Assembly (NCBI GenBank): GCA_033557465.1
Contig: CM066032.1
Coordinates: forward strand, 54,596,955 to 54,660,954
Length of the DNA stretch: 64,000 nucleotides
Source of the DNA: Ichthyophis bannanicus
Taxonomy: Eukaryota; Chordata; Amphibia; Gymnophiona; Ichthyophiidae
Reading direction: 5' to 3'
The translations under genes were made by a program, and so were the position numbers. Every line of letters begins with the position of its first letter. The first letter of the stretch is position 1. Below the pieces are notes generated by a model. That model worked only from the letters and a program-made list of their open reading frames with translations. It was not told where the DNA came from and did not search any database. Positions 20,423 to 32,176 of this stretch are shown here, one piece after another.

Positions 20423-21686
20423 GTACAAAAGCTATGCCGGCAACAGCCTTTGACAAGGTGCAAACGCACATCCCAGTGCCACCCAGAGAGGATTGCACAC
20501 CCTCGTCTGTGCCGTCATGCTTCTCCCCAGAACCCATGACTTTCAGACTCAGAAGGGGAAGAGGCCGCCACCCAAGGATGCACACAAGAGGACAGGGAAT
20601 CCCTGGGGACACTGGGCACGCGGTTAGAGCCATCATCACCTCCACTTCAATTGCTATCCCCACTGGAGGATCTGACATATCCTAAGTTCCTCCAACAACT
20701 CACCTCCCAGCTGTCCCTCACCCAGGCAGATGCTCCAGATCCCAGGAATGAGGTCCTTGGGTTCCTCAAGTATCTGGAAGCACCAAGAACATTAGTATCA
20801 CTACCAGTCCACAAACTCCTCCAGGATAACCTTCTGAAGACCTGGAAGACCTTACTAACAGCCCCTACCACCTCTAGAAGACTGGAAGCAAAATACCAAG
20901 TACATGCTGTCCCAGCAGTTAATAGTGGTGAAGTCGGCATTGAAATGTGCCAAAAAATCACGCACACACTCCAATGTGCCACCAGGCAAAGAATACAAGT
21001 TCCTGAATGAGGTGGGCAAGAAAACCTTCCAGGACACCATATTGAATGGGAAGATCACAACCCACCAATTTCAACACACCCTGTTCCACATTGCCCTCCT
21101 GAACAAGCTGAAGGATGCCCTAAGCTCACTCCCAGCAGAATCCATGGCTGTGGTCTCACTGATCATTGCTGACCTAGCGGAGCATGGGAAGCAACTTGTG
21201 TGCTCCACATTCGATGTTTTCAATACTGCAGCCAGGCGCATGGCATGGCTCAGAGCATCAGGGCTGAGAAAGGACACACATGATTGCTTCGCAGATGCAC
21301 CCTGTGGGGGGGACAACCTCTTTGGCAATAAGGTCAAAGTCACTGTTAATGATCTTAAAGACCACTGCACCACCCTCTAGACCCTTACAGCGGATGCCTT
21401 GACTACAGTTCCAGCAGGAAAACAGTGACTCACTCCAAAAAGCCCTACAATGCTACTTGGTGATATAACCCCTACAACTCCTACCACTGATGGCAGCATA
21501 CTCAATTTAAGCAACAACCATACCACTCCTCCTTCCAACACAAGCCTTTCCAGAGGGACCGCAAACAGCAAAAGCTGTCCTCCTAAACCACCAAGAGTTT
21601 TCCCTCTTTTTGACACATTGTTACATCTCGACCTCCCAGTGGGGGGCCTCCTGTCGGCATTCCTGGGGGCCTAGCAAAGGATTACA
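20423..21686 (+). pseudogene. DIRS gag-like region, second part, and link to RT
   Basis: Several medium open stretches (such as 20904-21380 with KCAKKSRTHSNVPPGKEYKF) in changing frames. Position between the gag box and the RT, and Pro/Ser/Thr-rich composition, support assignment to DIRS ORF1. No individual motif is decisive. Confidence 0.5.
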
Positions 21687-22480
21687 ATGGACAGATGGGT
21701 CCTGGACATTGTCACCAATGGATATTGGATGAACTTCTTCTCGACACTCCAACAACGCACTGGACCCCACAGTATGATAGCCCATGATCTGGTGCCGACC
21801 ATGACTGCAGAAATCCTTGCATTCCTAGCATCGAGGACCATAGAGCCAGTCCCACCAGTGGAAGTCAACCATGGGTTCTACTTCAGGTACTTCCTCATTC
21901 CCAAGAAATCTGGCAGCATCCACCCCATCCTCGACCTTTGCAAGTTGAACAAGTTCATCTGCAGAGAAAAATTCAGAATGTACTTGCTGGGTTCCATCCT
22001 CCCACTCATACAGCCCTTTGACTGGATGGCCTCACTGGACTTACAGGATGCCTACACTCACATCCTCATACATCCAACCCACAAGAAATATTTCTGTTTC
22101 TATGTGCTTGGGAAGCACTACCAGTACAAGTGCTCCCCATTGGACTCTCGCCTGCTCCGTGAGTCTTCACAAAGTGCATAGAAGTGGCAGCAGCACATCA
22201 CTGGAAACAAGGGGTCTGCATTTTTCCCTACTTGGATGACTGACTCCTGATGGCCCCCTCACTACAAAAGGTCAAGGACTCCATCAGCCAGGCAACAACA
22301 TTGCTGACCACGCTTGGCTCCCTGATAAACTTCCAGAAGTCGTACCTCCAACCCACACAGAACTCTGAGTTCATCGGAGTGGAGATCCGGAATATGCTAT
22401 CCAAGATGTTCCTCCCAGCACATTGCCTAAAGGCTATCACCTCCCTAGCCCGAGAAGTCTCCTCGACCGACTGGCCACTA
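21687..22480 (+). pseudogene. DIRS reverse transcriptase remnant
   Basis: Open from 21687 to 22181. Motifs in order: GFYFRYFLIPKKSGSIHPIL, DLCKLNKFI, MASLDLQDAYTHILIHPTHK (palm motif A, catalytic Asp) and KKYFCFYV. The YLDD active-site box is readable just after in another frame (ttccctacttggatgac, 22226-22242), so frameshifts separate it from motif A. Order and wording match DIRS RTs and not LINE RTs. Confidence 0.8.
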
Positions 22481-22662
22481 CTACTGCTACTACTACTACT
22501 ACTACTACTGAGCGTTTGTATAGCGCTACAAGTCATAAGCAGCGCTGCACAGACATGTAAGAGACAGTCCCTGCTCATCAGAGCTTACAATCTAGTCAAG
22601 ACAGACAACACAGAAGGTATAGGCAGGGATAAAACAAGGGGGAAAGAAAAAGAGAAAGGAGA

Positions 22663-24250
22663 TCAGGTGAGCCAAGATCCAAAAGCAGCAGCGAAGAGGT
22701 GAGTTTTCAGCCAGGATTTGAAGAGGGTTAGAGAAGGTGCCTGGCATACAGACACAGGTAGTTTGTTCCAAGTGTAAGGTGCAGCAAGGTGAAAGGAGTG
22801 AAGTCTGGAGTTAGCAATAGAAGAGAAGGGCACAGATAGAAGCAGTTTGTTAGAAGAGTGGAGTTCTCGAGGGGGGTTGTAAGGAGAGATAAGAGAAGAA
22901 AGGTAGTGAGGAGCCGCAGAGTGAATGAATTTATAGATCAGCAGGAGAAGTTTGAACTGGATGCGGAAATGGATAGGGAGCCAATGAAGTGACTTGAAAA
23001 GAGGAGTAATATGCGCATGACGAGGCTGGCAGAAGATTAGCTGCACAGCAGAGTGTTGAACACATTGAAGGGGAGAGAAATGATTCAAACGGAGACCAGC
23101 AAGGAGTAGGTTATAGTAGTCAAGACGGGAGGTGATTGAGGAGTGGATAAGCATCTTTAGTAGTGTGTTCAGAAAGGAAAGGGTGGATTTTGATGATGTT
23201 ATTGAGAAAGAAATGGCAGGTCTTAGCTATCATAAGAACATAAGATATGCCATACTGGGTCAGACCAAGGTCCATCAAGCCCAATATCCTGTTTCCAACA
23301 GTGGCCAATCTAGGTCATACGTACCTAGCAGTTTCCCCAAAAGACACAGGTTCCACAGTGCTTGTACTGGGTCAAGCACTTATATCCTGGGTCCCTTCTT
23401 AATAATGGTTTATGGACCTTTCCTCCAACAACTTTTCCAAACCTTTTTTAAACCCATCAGATGGATGTGTGTGGAGAAAGAGAGAGAGGAGTCAAAGACA
23501 ACCCCAAGATTGCGGACCGAAGAAACAGGAAGGAGTACAGAATTATCCACAGAGATTGAGAAAGGAGGAAGAGGAGGGGACATTTTGGGGGGAAAGATAA
23601 GAAGTTCAGTCTTGGCCATGTTCAATTTCAAGCGGCGGTGAGACATTCAGGCAGCAATGTCAGAAAGGCAGGCAGAGATCCGGGTCTGGATTGCTGGAGA
23701 GATTCCAGGCGTAGAGAGGTAGATCTGGGAGTCATCAGCATACAGATGGTACTGAAAGCCATGGGAAGAGATAAGTGCACCAAGAGACTGGGTATAGAGA
23801 GAGAAAAGGAGCGGACCCAAGACAGATCCTTGGGGTACACCAACTCGGAGCGGGATAGCAGAGGAGGAGGAGCCACCAGAACACACACTGAAAGAGCAAT
23901 GGGAGAGATAGGAAGTGAACCAGGATAGTACAGAGTCCTTAAAACCAAGCGAGGACAGGGTATCGAGGAGAAGATTGTGGTCAACAGTGTAAAAAGCAGC
24001 AGAGAGGTCAAGAAGGATGAGGACAGAGTAAAGGCCCTTGGATTTTGCCAGGAACAAGTCACTGGAGACTTTGGCAAGAGCCGTTTCAGTAGAGTGGAAA
24101 GGACGAAAGCCAGACTGTAAAGGATCCAGGAGGGCATGAGAGGAGAGGAAGTCAAGGCAGTAGCAGTGAACCGCTTGTTCAAGTAGTTTAGAAATGAAGG
24201 GAAGGAGGGAGATAGGTTGATAATTAGAAGGACAGGTGGGATCAAGTGAG
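22663..24250 (-). pseudogene. L2 ORF2: RT and C-terminus, broken
   Basis: Motifs in order on the minus strand: [20 protein letters not shown] (motif A; Asp), [28 protein letters not shown] (YADD active site), [38 protein letters not shown], then after the CR1 insert SRLDYYNLLLAGL and HITPLFKSLHWLPI. A stop follows SDIAA (Trp codon lost), and the frame changes near 24050. L2 clade by the YADD context and the LHWLPI block. Confidence 0.85.
23231..23462 (-). mobile_element. CR1 3' end inserted in L2
   Basis: From the acataag repeats to the codons for FKKGLEKLLEE, about 230 bp. Little diverged from copy 1, so it is a recent event. Confidence 0.85.
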
Positions 24251-24252
24251 GG

Positions 24253-24372
24253 TCATGACCGACGCATCCAAAACAAGCTGGGGCACCCACATACTACGCT
24301 TCTTCACCAGGGGCGCCTGGACCCCATGGGAACGCAGTCGCCAGATTAACCTCCTGGAACTCTGAGCAATGA
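24253..24372 (+). pseudogene. DIRS RNase H, N-terminal piece
   Basis: Reads TDASKTSWGTH and GAWTPWERSRQINLLEL, the first catalytic Asp and the following conserved block of a DIRS RNase H. It is cut by the L2 tail at 24373 and continues at 37566. Confidence 0.75.
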
Positions 24373-24490
24373 GATACGCCTTATTTTATTTATTTTTATT
24401 TTATTTCTTAGCATTTATATACTGCTTTTTCCAAAAGATCAAATGTGGTTTACATTGAACAAATGCGGTTTACGTTAAACAATACAGAGT
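24373..24490 (-). mobile_element. L2-type 3' tail, minus strand
   Basis: (TTTA)n followed by tatatactgctttttccaaa and tgtggtttacattgaac. After removal of the L1 and of TIR element A it joins 28651-28729 and then the plus-strand L2 at 36910, so it may be the inverted half of one L2 insertion. Confidence 0.65.
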
Positions 24491-24545
24491 TCTTAAAATT
24501 CTTAAGACATATTTTAAGAAGAAAGCAGTTAAATTTTGTGGGGAC

Positions 24546-24755
24546 CGTGTTTCCATCTTTCCAGATGTATCTCGTTCAACTCAATTGCGTAGGAAAACAT
24601 TTCTTGCATTTAAGTCCAGAGTTCTTGCTCTTCGGGCTACTTTCTTTCTAAAGTATCCATGCAAATGTTGTGTTACTTTGGGTTATGATAAATTTGTCTT
24701 TATGGTATCTTTAGATTTAGAGAGGTGGATTCTTGGGAGGGAAAAGATACAATGA
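24546..24755 (+). pseudogene. C-terminal part of an L1 ORF1
   Basis: Seventy codons ending in a stop, with RVSIFPDVSRSTQLRRKTFL and LALRATFFLKYPCKCCVTLG. This matches the C-terminal domain of amphibian L1-type ORF1 proteins. The rest of ORF1 is absent. Confidence 0.65.
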
Positions 24756-25849
24756 TCCTGTAATATATAGTCCTTTAATTTGTTTGTTTCTAGAGGGGGT
24801 CATGAGGAGCAGGTGCGGGGCCATGTGCGGAGACTTGGTGCGGGGCCTCATTTGCATAAGTGGTCTTATTTGCATAAGTATTTGCATAATGTTACCATTC
24901 ACTAACTTTTAGTAAACATGTCTCTTAATGAGTGTATGGATAAAGAAAGACTAAAAGATTTCTACATTACTATAATCCAGTGCCAACCGCCAGGCACATT
25001 AGGAACTACTACAAACGCTGCCCATTTAGAACCCATAGCAAACCCGCCATATCCCGACAGCATTACCAGGACTCACAAAGCACCATACCCTACCTATCAA
25101 AAGGCAACACTGCAAATATTAAACCAATACATTTCAGAGAATACTGGGGAAAGAGAACAAGTGGCAACGTCAAATAGGAATTACATAAACAGAATACCTC
25201 AGCTCAGTTACACATGCAGAACATAGACCATCACCAAACAAGGAATCACAATTTAGAAACAGGAAGGCAATAATTAAACTGGGAACCCCAAAAGCCAAAC
25301 TTGGAATGTACAACAACACTGTAGAAATAAAACTATAAATTAATTTCCTCTTGTACCAAACAAAACGCAGATGTTAATGATGCACATTTCCCAGAGCTGA
25401 CATATTCCAGTTAATAAATTCAAAATAAAGAGATATATTTCTACCTTTTGTGCATTTTTTTTTCAGTTGCAATTGGACCAATTTTTTTCAGTTGCAATTG
25501 GACCAGCCACTTTCTTCTGGTTTCTTCATGTTTTCTGCTAACTCTCCATCGTCTGCTGTCCATTTGTTCTTTCTTCTCTCTTCTAGTTTTTTTTCCATTC
25601 TCTCTCTCTCTCTACACATCTGCTTTAACATACTAATCTTTCTCCTTTTGCTCTTTCCTCATTCCTATTTCATCCACACAAATTTTACCCCTCCATCCTC
25701 AATCCCCAATTACTCTCCCAATACCTGGCCAATTGTAGATTTTTCATCCCTCCTACACAAAATATTTTCCCCTCTCCATTTTAATCTCCCAGCCCCATCC
25801 CATTCTAATCCTCCCCCAACATCAGCTCCCTTCTAGTTCCAGTCTCACC

Positions 25850-27920
25850 CAGCATCCATTCCCTTCTAGTCCCTGCATCAGCCCATTTCCAGTCCTAGCC
25901 CCCCATCAGCCCATTTCCAGTCCTAGCTCCCCCATCCATTTCCAGTCCAAGTCCCTTTATCAGCTCATTTCCAATCCTAGCCCCCCCATCAGCCCATTTC
26001 TAGTCATTTCCTAGCCCCACCATCAGCCCATATCAAATCATAGCTCCCCTCCACTCAGCCCAATTCCAGTCCAAGCCCCCCCATAAGCCTACTTCCAGTT
26101 CTAGCCCCTCCATGAGTCCATTTCAATTCAAGCCCCCACCACAGCCCATTTCCAATCTTAGCTCCCAACAGCCCATTTCCAGTCCTAGCTCCCTTCCCTC
26201 ACAGCCCATTTCCATTCCAAGCCCCCTCCCCATCAGCTATTTGCAGTTCAAGCCTCCCCTTCCACTCAGCCCATTTCCATTCCTAGCAACCCCCCAACCC
26301 ATTACCAGTCCTAGCCCCCCGTCAATCAACTTCCAGTCCTAACCCCCATCACCCCATTTTCAGTTTAAGCCCCCCCTATAACCCATTACCAGTCCTAACC
26401 CCCCATCAGCCCATTTCCAGTCATCCCCCCATAGCCCATTGCCAGTCCTAACCCCCCCATCAGCCCACAGCCCATTACCAGTCCTAACCACATCAGCCCA
26501 CCTCAAGTCCTAACCCCTCCCCATCAGCCCATTTCCTGTCCTAGCCCCCCCATAACCCATTATCAATCCTACCCCCCATCAGCCCACTACCAGTCTTAAC
26601 CCCCCCATAGCCCATTACCAGTCCTAACACCCCCCATCGCCCATTACCAGTCCTAACCCCCCCATCAGCCCACTACCAGTCTTAACCCCCCCATAGCCCA
26701 TTGCCAGCCCTCATCAGCCCACAGACCATTGCCAGTCTTAACCCCCCCATAGCCCACTGCCAGTCTTAACCCCCCATAGCCCACTGCCAGTCTTAACCCC
26801 CCCTCCCTAGCCCATTGCCAGTCTTAACACCCCCTCCCTAGCCCATTGCCAGTCTTAACCTCCCTCCCTCCCTAGCCCATTGCCAGTCTTTACCCCCCCT
26901 CCCTAGCCCATTGCAAGTCTTAACACCCCCTCCCTAGCCCATTGCCAGTCTTAAACCCCCTCCCTCCCTAGCCCATTGCCAGTCTTAACACCCCCCTCCC
27001 TAGCCCATTGCGTCTTAACCCCCCTCCCTCCCTAGCCCATTGCCAGTCTTAACCCCCCTCCCTCCCTCCCTCCCTAGCCCATTGCCAGTCTTAACCCCCC
27101 TCCCTCCCTCCCTACCCATTGCCAGTCTTAACCCCCTCCCTCCCTCCCTAGCCCATTGCCAGTCTTAACCCCCTCCCTCCCTCCCTAGCCCATTGCCAGT
27201 CTTAACCCCCCTCCCTCCCTCCCTACCCATTGCCAGTCTTAACCCCCCTCACTCCCTCCCTCCCTAGCCCATTGCCAGTCTTAACACCCCCCCTCCCTCC
27301 CTAGCCCATTGCCAGTCTTAACCCCCTTCCCTAGCCCATTGCCAGTCTTAACCCCCCTCTCTCCCTAGCCCATTACCAGTCTTAACCCCCCCTCCCTAGC
27401 CCATTGCGTCTTAACCCCCCTCCCTCCCTAGCCCATTGCCAGTCTTAACCCCCCTCCCTCCCTCCCTCCCTAGCCCATTGCCAGTCTTAACCCCCCTCCC
27501 TCCCTCCCTAGCCCATTGCCAGTCTTAACCCCCCCCTAGCCCATTGCCAGTCTTAACCCCCCCTCCCTAGCCCATTGCCAGTCTTAACCCCCTCCCTCCC
27601 TCCCTAGCCCATTGCCAGTCTTAACACCCCCCTCCCTAGCCCATTGCCAGTCTTAACCCCCCTCCCTCCCTAGCCCATTGCCAGTCTTAACCCCCCCTCC
27701 CTCCCTCCCTAGCCCATTGCCAGTCTTAACCCCCCTCCCTCCCTAGCCCACTACCAGTCTTAACCCCCTCCCTCCCTCCCTAGCCCATTGCCAGTCTTAA
27801 CCCCCCTCCCTCCCTCCCTAGCCCATTGCCAGTTTTAACCCCCCTCCCTCCCTAGCCCATTGCCAGTCTTAACCCCCCTCCCTCCCTCCCTAGCCCATTG
27901 ACAGTCCAACCCACCCCCCC
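25850..27920. repeat. C-rich minisatellite with quadruplex-forming units
   Basis: Degenerate units of agcccatttccagtcctagc type on the left become regular toward the right, where units of about 25-33 bp read tagcccattgccagtcttaa followed by CCCCCC and one to five TCCC blocks. Some three to four dozen regular units lie between 26740 and 27900. The minus strand therefore has runs such as GGGAGGGAGGGAGGGGGG in nearly every unit. Element E has a much shorter version (43930-44680). Confidence 0.9.
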
Positions 27921-27953
27921 CTCGGCTCATGGCAATTTAAAAAAAAAAAAAAA

Positions 27954-28290
27954 AGCTGGCCTCTGCCGCCGCATGGATTGTCCCGCGGGTCTCCCTCTGC
28001 CCGGCGGAACTCTCCCGGCGCGGCTGAGCCCCTCTCTGCCGGCTTGCAGTTACGCGAAGGGGTAGAGTCTCCCTCGCATTTCTGTTAAGCCTGCAGGGGC
28101 AGATGGGAAATTTCCCATCAGCCCCTGCTTCCCATCAGCCCCTGCGGGCTTAACAGAGACGCGAGGGAGACTCTCTCCCTTCGCGTATCTGCAAGCCGGC
28201 AGAGAGGGGCTCAGCCGCGCCGGGAGAGTTCCGCCGGGCAGAGGGAGCCCCGCGGGACACTCCATGCCGCCGCGGCGCCAGCGGCCAGCT
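27954..28290. repeat. GC-rich long hairpin at the end of hAT element F
   Basis: Left arm 27954 to about 28110 (agctggcctctgccgccgc onward) pairs with about 28130-28290 (to gcggccagct), with a centre at gggaaatttccc/catcagcccctg. Flanked by poly-A on one side and poly-T on the other. The arms contain gttaagcc(c/t)gcaggggc-type sequences also used in element E. Confidence 0.9.
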
Positions 28291-28904
28291 TTTTTTTTTT
28301 TTTTTTAATTCAATTAAGAAAAAGCAGAATGTTCTTTGCGCGGGGCCCCCTGAAACGCGGGGCCCTGTGCAAAAAACATTCTTGCTCAATGGACGGGCCG
28401 GCCCTGATGAGGAGCAACTCTCAGGCAGCATAGTTGGCCAGGGTTATTTTTCTCTGGCTTTGTTTTCTTTGAGTTTGGTTTCTTTTGTTTTTTTTGTAAC
28501 TGACTGTTTCCCTGAGATGTGGGCTGTAAATTTATTGATTTCTTGATGGTATTTGCTTTAGTTATTATTTTTCTGTATTTTCTTTATACTGTAAAGATAT
28601 TTGTATAAAGTGAAAATTTCATAAATAAATAATTTAAAAAAAATAATAAAACAATACAGAGTTGAATACATGGAACAGATGAACTACATACATAAAGCAT
28701 CAACATGACTTAGGCTAGAGCTAGAATAAAGGCTATGTTTACTAAGGTGTGGTAATGTTACCGGCTTTAAGTGCAGCGGTAATGTTACCATCGCCATATA
28801 AGGAAGTGGGCAGGCAGAGGGCGTTCCAGCGTAAAAGGAGCAATGGGCCCTTAACGTGCAGTAAAGGGCGCCTTGGCCAGTTATCGCACGTTAACGGGAC
28901 ATTG

Positions 28905-29110
28905 CACGTTAAGGCTGACAAACAAGGAACGTTAAGGCTGTCAAGGCGCCTTAAGGGTTTTAAGGCGCTTTATAAGGCGCCGTAGTTTAACGCGCCTTAT
29001 AAGGCGCCTAAACCTTGGACACCTTATAAGGTGCCTTAACGTAAGGTGCCTTATAAGGTGCCTCAACCTAAGCTGCCCTATAAAGTGCCCTAGGTTAAGG
29101 TGCCCTAAGG
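28905..29110. repeat. Subterminal palindrome array in element A
   Basis: Repeated aaggcgcc/ttataaggcgcc blocks (18-mer GGCGCCTTATAAGGCGCC and variants with GT for GC). Each block is its own reverse complement. The same array is near the right end of element B. Confidence 0.9.
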
Positions 29111-29734
29111 ATGTTACGGTGACCTAAGATATGGTGCCCTAAGGGCAGTAGGGTGCCTCAAATTGACAAGCATGAAATATAAGGCCTAAAAACAGAAGTA
29201 ACCCTAACACTGGATAGAGCACCAAGGAAAGGCAATGGACAAGTGATGGAAGGAAGGAGAGGTGGGAGCTGATGGACCTGCCAAATCTGCGGGCAGCCTA
29301 TATGGCAGCCTGTAAAGTGGACAAACATATCGGAGGCAGCTGTATCGATGCACAGGGTGTTGGCAATGTAAAGTGCTACAATGACAGTGGGTGGAAGAGG
29401 ATGGGAATACATGTCCCCCAGTGGAGGTAGAGGTGGCAAGATATTTGCAATGATAGGAGGACAGAGGAGTATGGTGCCATGCAGATCAGGCACAGAAGAA
29501 ACAAGCACGAAGAGCCACAATGCAGAAAAGGGTACCAGTGCAGGACATGGGGTTGCAGCCTGCACAAGAAGACAGGACCTTACACAGCTGACAGAGGCAG
29601 ATAGATGAGTTGACAGATGGTTGGCAACTGAGGTGAGGATGTTATGGTCTGGCAGCACAGATCTGCAGAGATCTGACAGTGACAGGCATGAAAATGATTT
29701 GAGTAGGACATGCAGAAACAGATGAGAACAAAGT

Positions 29735-29805
29735 GGAATTGAACCCATGGCTCTTGTCTAAGGAGCCAATGTATTAACCAGTAAGCTACACTTCCATAGC
29801 GTTTT
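29735..29805 (-). other. tRNA-like module in element A
   Basis: Minus strand: tagcttactggttaatacat (A-box-like), then ggctccttagacaag, then catgggttcaattccacttt (B box GGTTCAATTCC). Corresponds to 52905-52975 in element B. Confidence 0.6.
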
Positions 29806-30301
29806 GCACAGCAATGGCTGGAAACAGAAAGACTGCAGGTCACCGCACAAAATGTCTGCTGTGTGTGCCAGGACAGGGTAAACCATACCAGTACCCATGA
29901 TGCAATGCACATGCAGAACAGCAGTCTACCGCTGATCACCAAATGGAGAATGCACCTCTCCAGCACCTCAGCTTGGTATGAAGAACTGACAGTGTGTTCT
30001 ACTGGCACAGAGCAGCTACAGACCATGCCACTGTGCAGGTGCCGTGTTCACCCTTAGGGTGAGAATAGGCGCACAGCATCAGGTCCACAGTACCTGTGGC
30101 GCTAGAGGTAGACTCAGCTACAGATCCCCATTGCTGACTGTGGCAAGTGTTCACTGCAGTGGAACCTAGAGGCACCCTGTGTCCATCTGTATGCCCCCAG
30201 TTATATCCAGCTCTGGTGGACTGTTATCCACCCAGAATAGTGCATACCCACTGTTGCAATGTGGCTGCTGTAGCCACCTATATCCAGCACCCAGCTCGGG
30301 T

Positions 30302-30868
30302 TGAGGCTCACAAAATCCTGCTACCACCCCTTCACATCAAACTAGGTTTGATGAAAAACTTTGTGAAAGCCATGGACTGCACTTCTCCAGCTTTCCGATA
30401 CCTGCATGAAAAATTCCCTCAACTCAGCGAAGCAAAGATTAAAGAGGGAGTTTTTGTGGTCCTCAGATTTGAGAGCTCTTCAAAAATGACCGGTTAAACA
30501 ACTTGCTGCAGGGTGATGCGAAACAAGCATGGAATGCTTTTCGCCTAGTGTCAACAAACTTTCTCGGGAATGTTAGGGCAGAAAACTACAAGGAACTAGT
30601 AGAAGACATGCTGATGCAGTATCAGAAACTTGGCTGCAATATGTCTCTAAAGATCCATTTCCTTGATTCCCATCTCAATTTCTTTCCTGACAACTGTGGT
30701 ATGGTTAGTGATGAACACGGCAAACATTTTCACCAGGATATTGCAATGATGGAGCAAAGATACCAGGGAAAATGGTCCACTACAATGCTGGCTGACTACT
30801 GCAGGACACTCCCCAGAGAAGCTCCCGAACAGCTGTACAAGAGACAGGCGAAAAAATCTAAGAAGTAG
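30302..30868 (+). pseudogene. C-terminal part of a repeated transposon-like protein of unknown superfamily
   Basis: Contains LLPPLHIKLGLMKNFVKAMD, FPQLSEAKIKEGVFV, NFLGNVRAENY, GCNMSLKIHFLDSHLNFFPD, EHGKHFHQDIAMMEQRYQGK and a basic end KRQAKKSKK before a stop. This is a protein type I remember as occurring in many copies in animal genomes and probably transposon-borne; I cannot name its superfamily. A one-base loss after GVFV and a TGA for an Arg codon break it. Its N-terminal half lies nearby on the opposite strand (31301-32136), so an inversion has split the gene. Confidence 0.6.
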
Positions 30869-31300
30869 TCTATGACTTGTTTTTTTTACAGGTATTAACT
30901 GAAGGCCTATTATATTTACTATTGACATGCATTTCGTGATGTAAACATTAATTCTTGTAGATTACAAAAAAACTAGAGCCAACTTTGCAATTTCACTGTC
31001 ATATTCGTGTTCAACATATAAAAATTGATAAGAAACGACTATTTTTATTTCAGTAACATGACTTTTGCAAAACTTTGTTGACCAGTGATATTCTTCTCTC
31101 CAACTGTTACATTTTGTCTGCGATTCCATTCCTTCCGCAAGTAGTGCCAATCCCTTGCTCAGCTATCCCACTAACATAAGAAACACATGTATTTTATATA
31201 TCCCTGCTGCAGTCCCATTAAAAGGGCAACTACCTTCAAGTCACCACAGAGGTGCCAGCTGTACTTGTTATAGTTAATGGAATTCAGTAGATGCTTTAAG

Positions 31301-32136
31301 TTATCGTATGTCTATTTCATGTGGACGGCATGCGTTACTGGAATAGATGGAAGACGGTTTCCATTGTTCAAAAGCACAGCCTTCAGACTCAGTTTTGAAG
31401 AGTCTATATAGTCTCCAGTCTTGTGGGTCATGAGTGATTTTTAAGGTATTCATGAGGCTTTCAATATCGGAACAGAATACCAGATTACTTTCCTTTCTGA
31501 AAAAAGATTCCAACTGCTGGCGGCGCTTTTGATATGAAGATATGTTGACATTTTTTTCTAGAAGATTCCACTGTTGGAGTCTTGATCCTAGCAATTCTGC
31601 CTTGTTCGTGGATAAGTCCAAATCACGAACCAGGTCATTTAGTTCTTCCTGTGCCATTTTTTGTGGAGTTGATAATGCATCCCAGTGAAAATCTGGGTCA
31701 CTGCATGCTGACGGACCAGGAGAAGAACAGATCGGCTCACCCTTGTCCTCATCAGATGAATCAAGAGAATATTCTGATGGAGGTTCTGGAATAGGAAGTC
31801 CCTCACCATGTGGAACTGGTCTCAATGCAGACGGAATGTTTGGGTAGACTATGCTCGACTTCTTTTGCTTCCGCTGGAAAGGGGAGGAACCAAGCAGAAG
31901 TAACAGTCATTTATATGGTTGCTTGGCTCTCTCCACACCATGGGGACTGCAAACGGCATTGATGGTCTTTTGCAATTCAACCACTGTGAAAGCTGTGTTG
32001 TACATGTAGTGCAGCATATATGCAGGGCCCAAGGCTTGTCTTGGTCACCAATCTTGCATCCGAAGTAAAGATGATATGCCTTCTTCAGTTGAGAAGTGAT
32101 ACTTTTCTTCTGGTTGGCAAATGTCACTTCCCACAA
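31301..32136 (-). pseudogene. N-terminal part of the same transposon-like protein, inverted
   Basis: From 32136 leftward: MWEVTFANQKKSITSQLKKA, YFGCKIGDQDKPWALHICC, MPFAVPMVWREPSNHINDCY, FCLVPPL (Cys pairs suggest a zinc-binding N-terminus), then in the next frame ALRPVPHGEGLPIPEP, an acidic Ser-rich stretch, ELNDLVRDLDLSTNKAELLG, and NLVFCSDIESLM. A frameshift lies near 31850. The central part, which should carry the remaining domain, is missing between the two halves. Confidence 0.6.
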
Positions 32137-32176
32137 ATGTAGCAGAAATTGTCAACAGTATTAACAGTATTGGAGT

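Larger units (their letters stand above)
22481..24252 (-). mobile_element. L2 LINE (second L2 type), 5'-truncated
   Basis: On the minus strand it runs from the RT fingers (about 24250) to a 3' end rich in tgtatagcgctacaag-type sequence with a (TAG)n tail (22481-22509 as TACTACTAC on plus). Different 3' end from the L2 at 1288-2251. Interrupted by a CR1 fragment at 23231-23462. The DIRS RT/RNase H lies on both sides. Confidence 0.85.
24810..28406. mobile_element. hAT-type non-autonomous element F (3.6 kb)
   Basis: Begins CAGGTGCGGGGCC and ends gggccggccctg, flanked by the exact 8-bp duplication atgaggag (24802-24809, 28407-28414). Contents, left to right: tttgcataa repeats, about 900 bp shared with element E (from tctcttaatgagtgtatgga), a long C-rich minisatellite (25850-27920) and a big GC-rich hairpin (27954-28290). 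No transposase. Confidence 0.85.
24487..28650 (+). mobile_element. L1-type remnant flanked by 15-bp duplications
   Basis: aaacaatacagagtt occurs at both edges (about 24475-24490 and 28651-28665). Inside are the end of ORF1 (24546-24755) and, after the hAT insert, a 3' UTR with an ataaataaataatttaaaaa tail. Most of the element, including ORF2, is missing. Confidence 0.7.

Noticed and set aside
25448..26342. Pro/Ser/Phe-rich frames in hAT element F
   Set aside because: They arise from translation of pyrimidine-rich repeat units and are not conserved in frame in element E.
25850..27920. CRISPR-like alternation of repeats and spacers
   Set aside because: Units have no constant repeat with unique spacers; this is a vertebrate minisatellite inside a hAT element.
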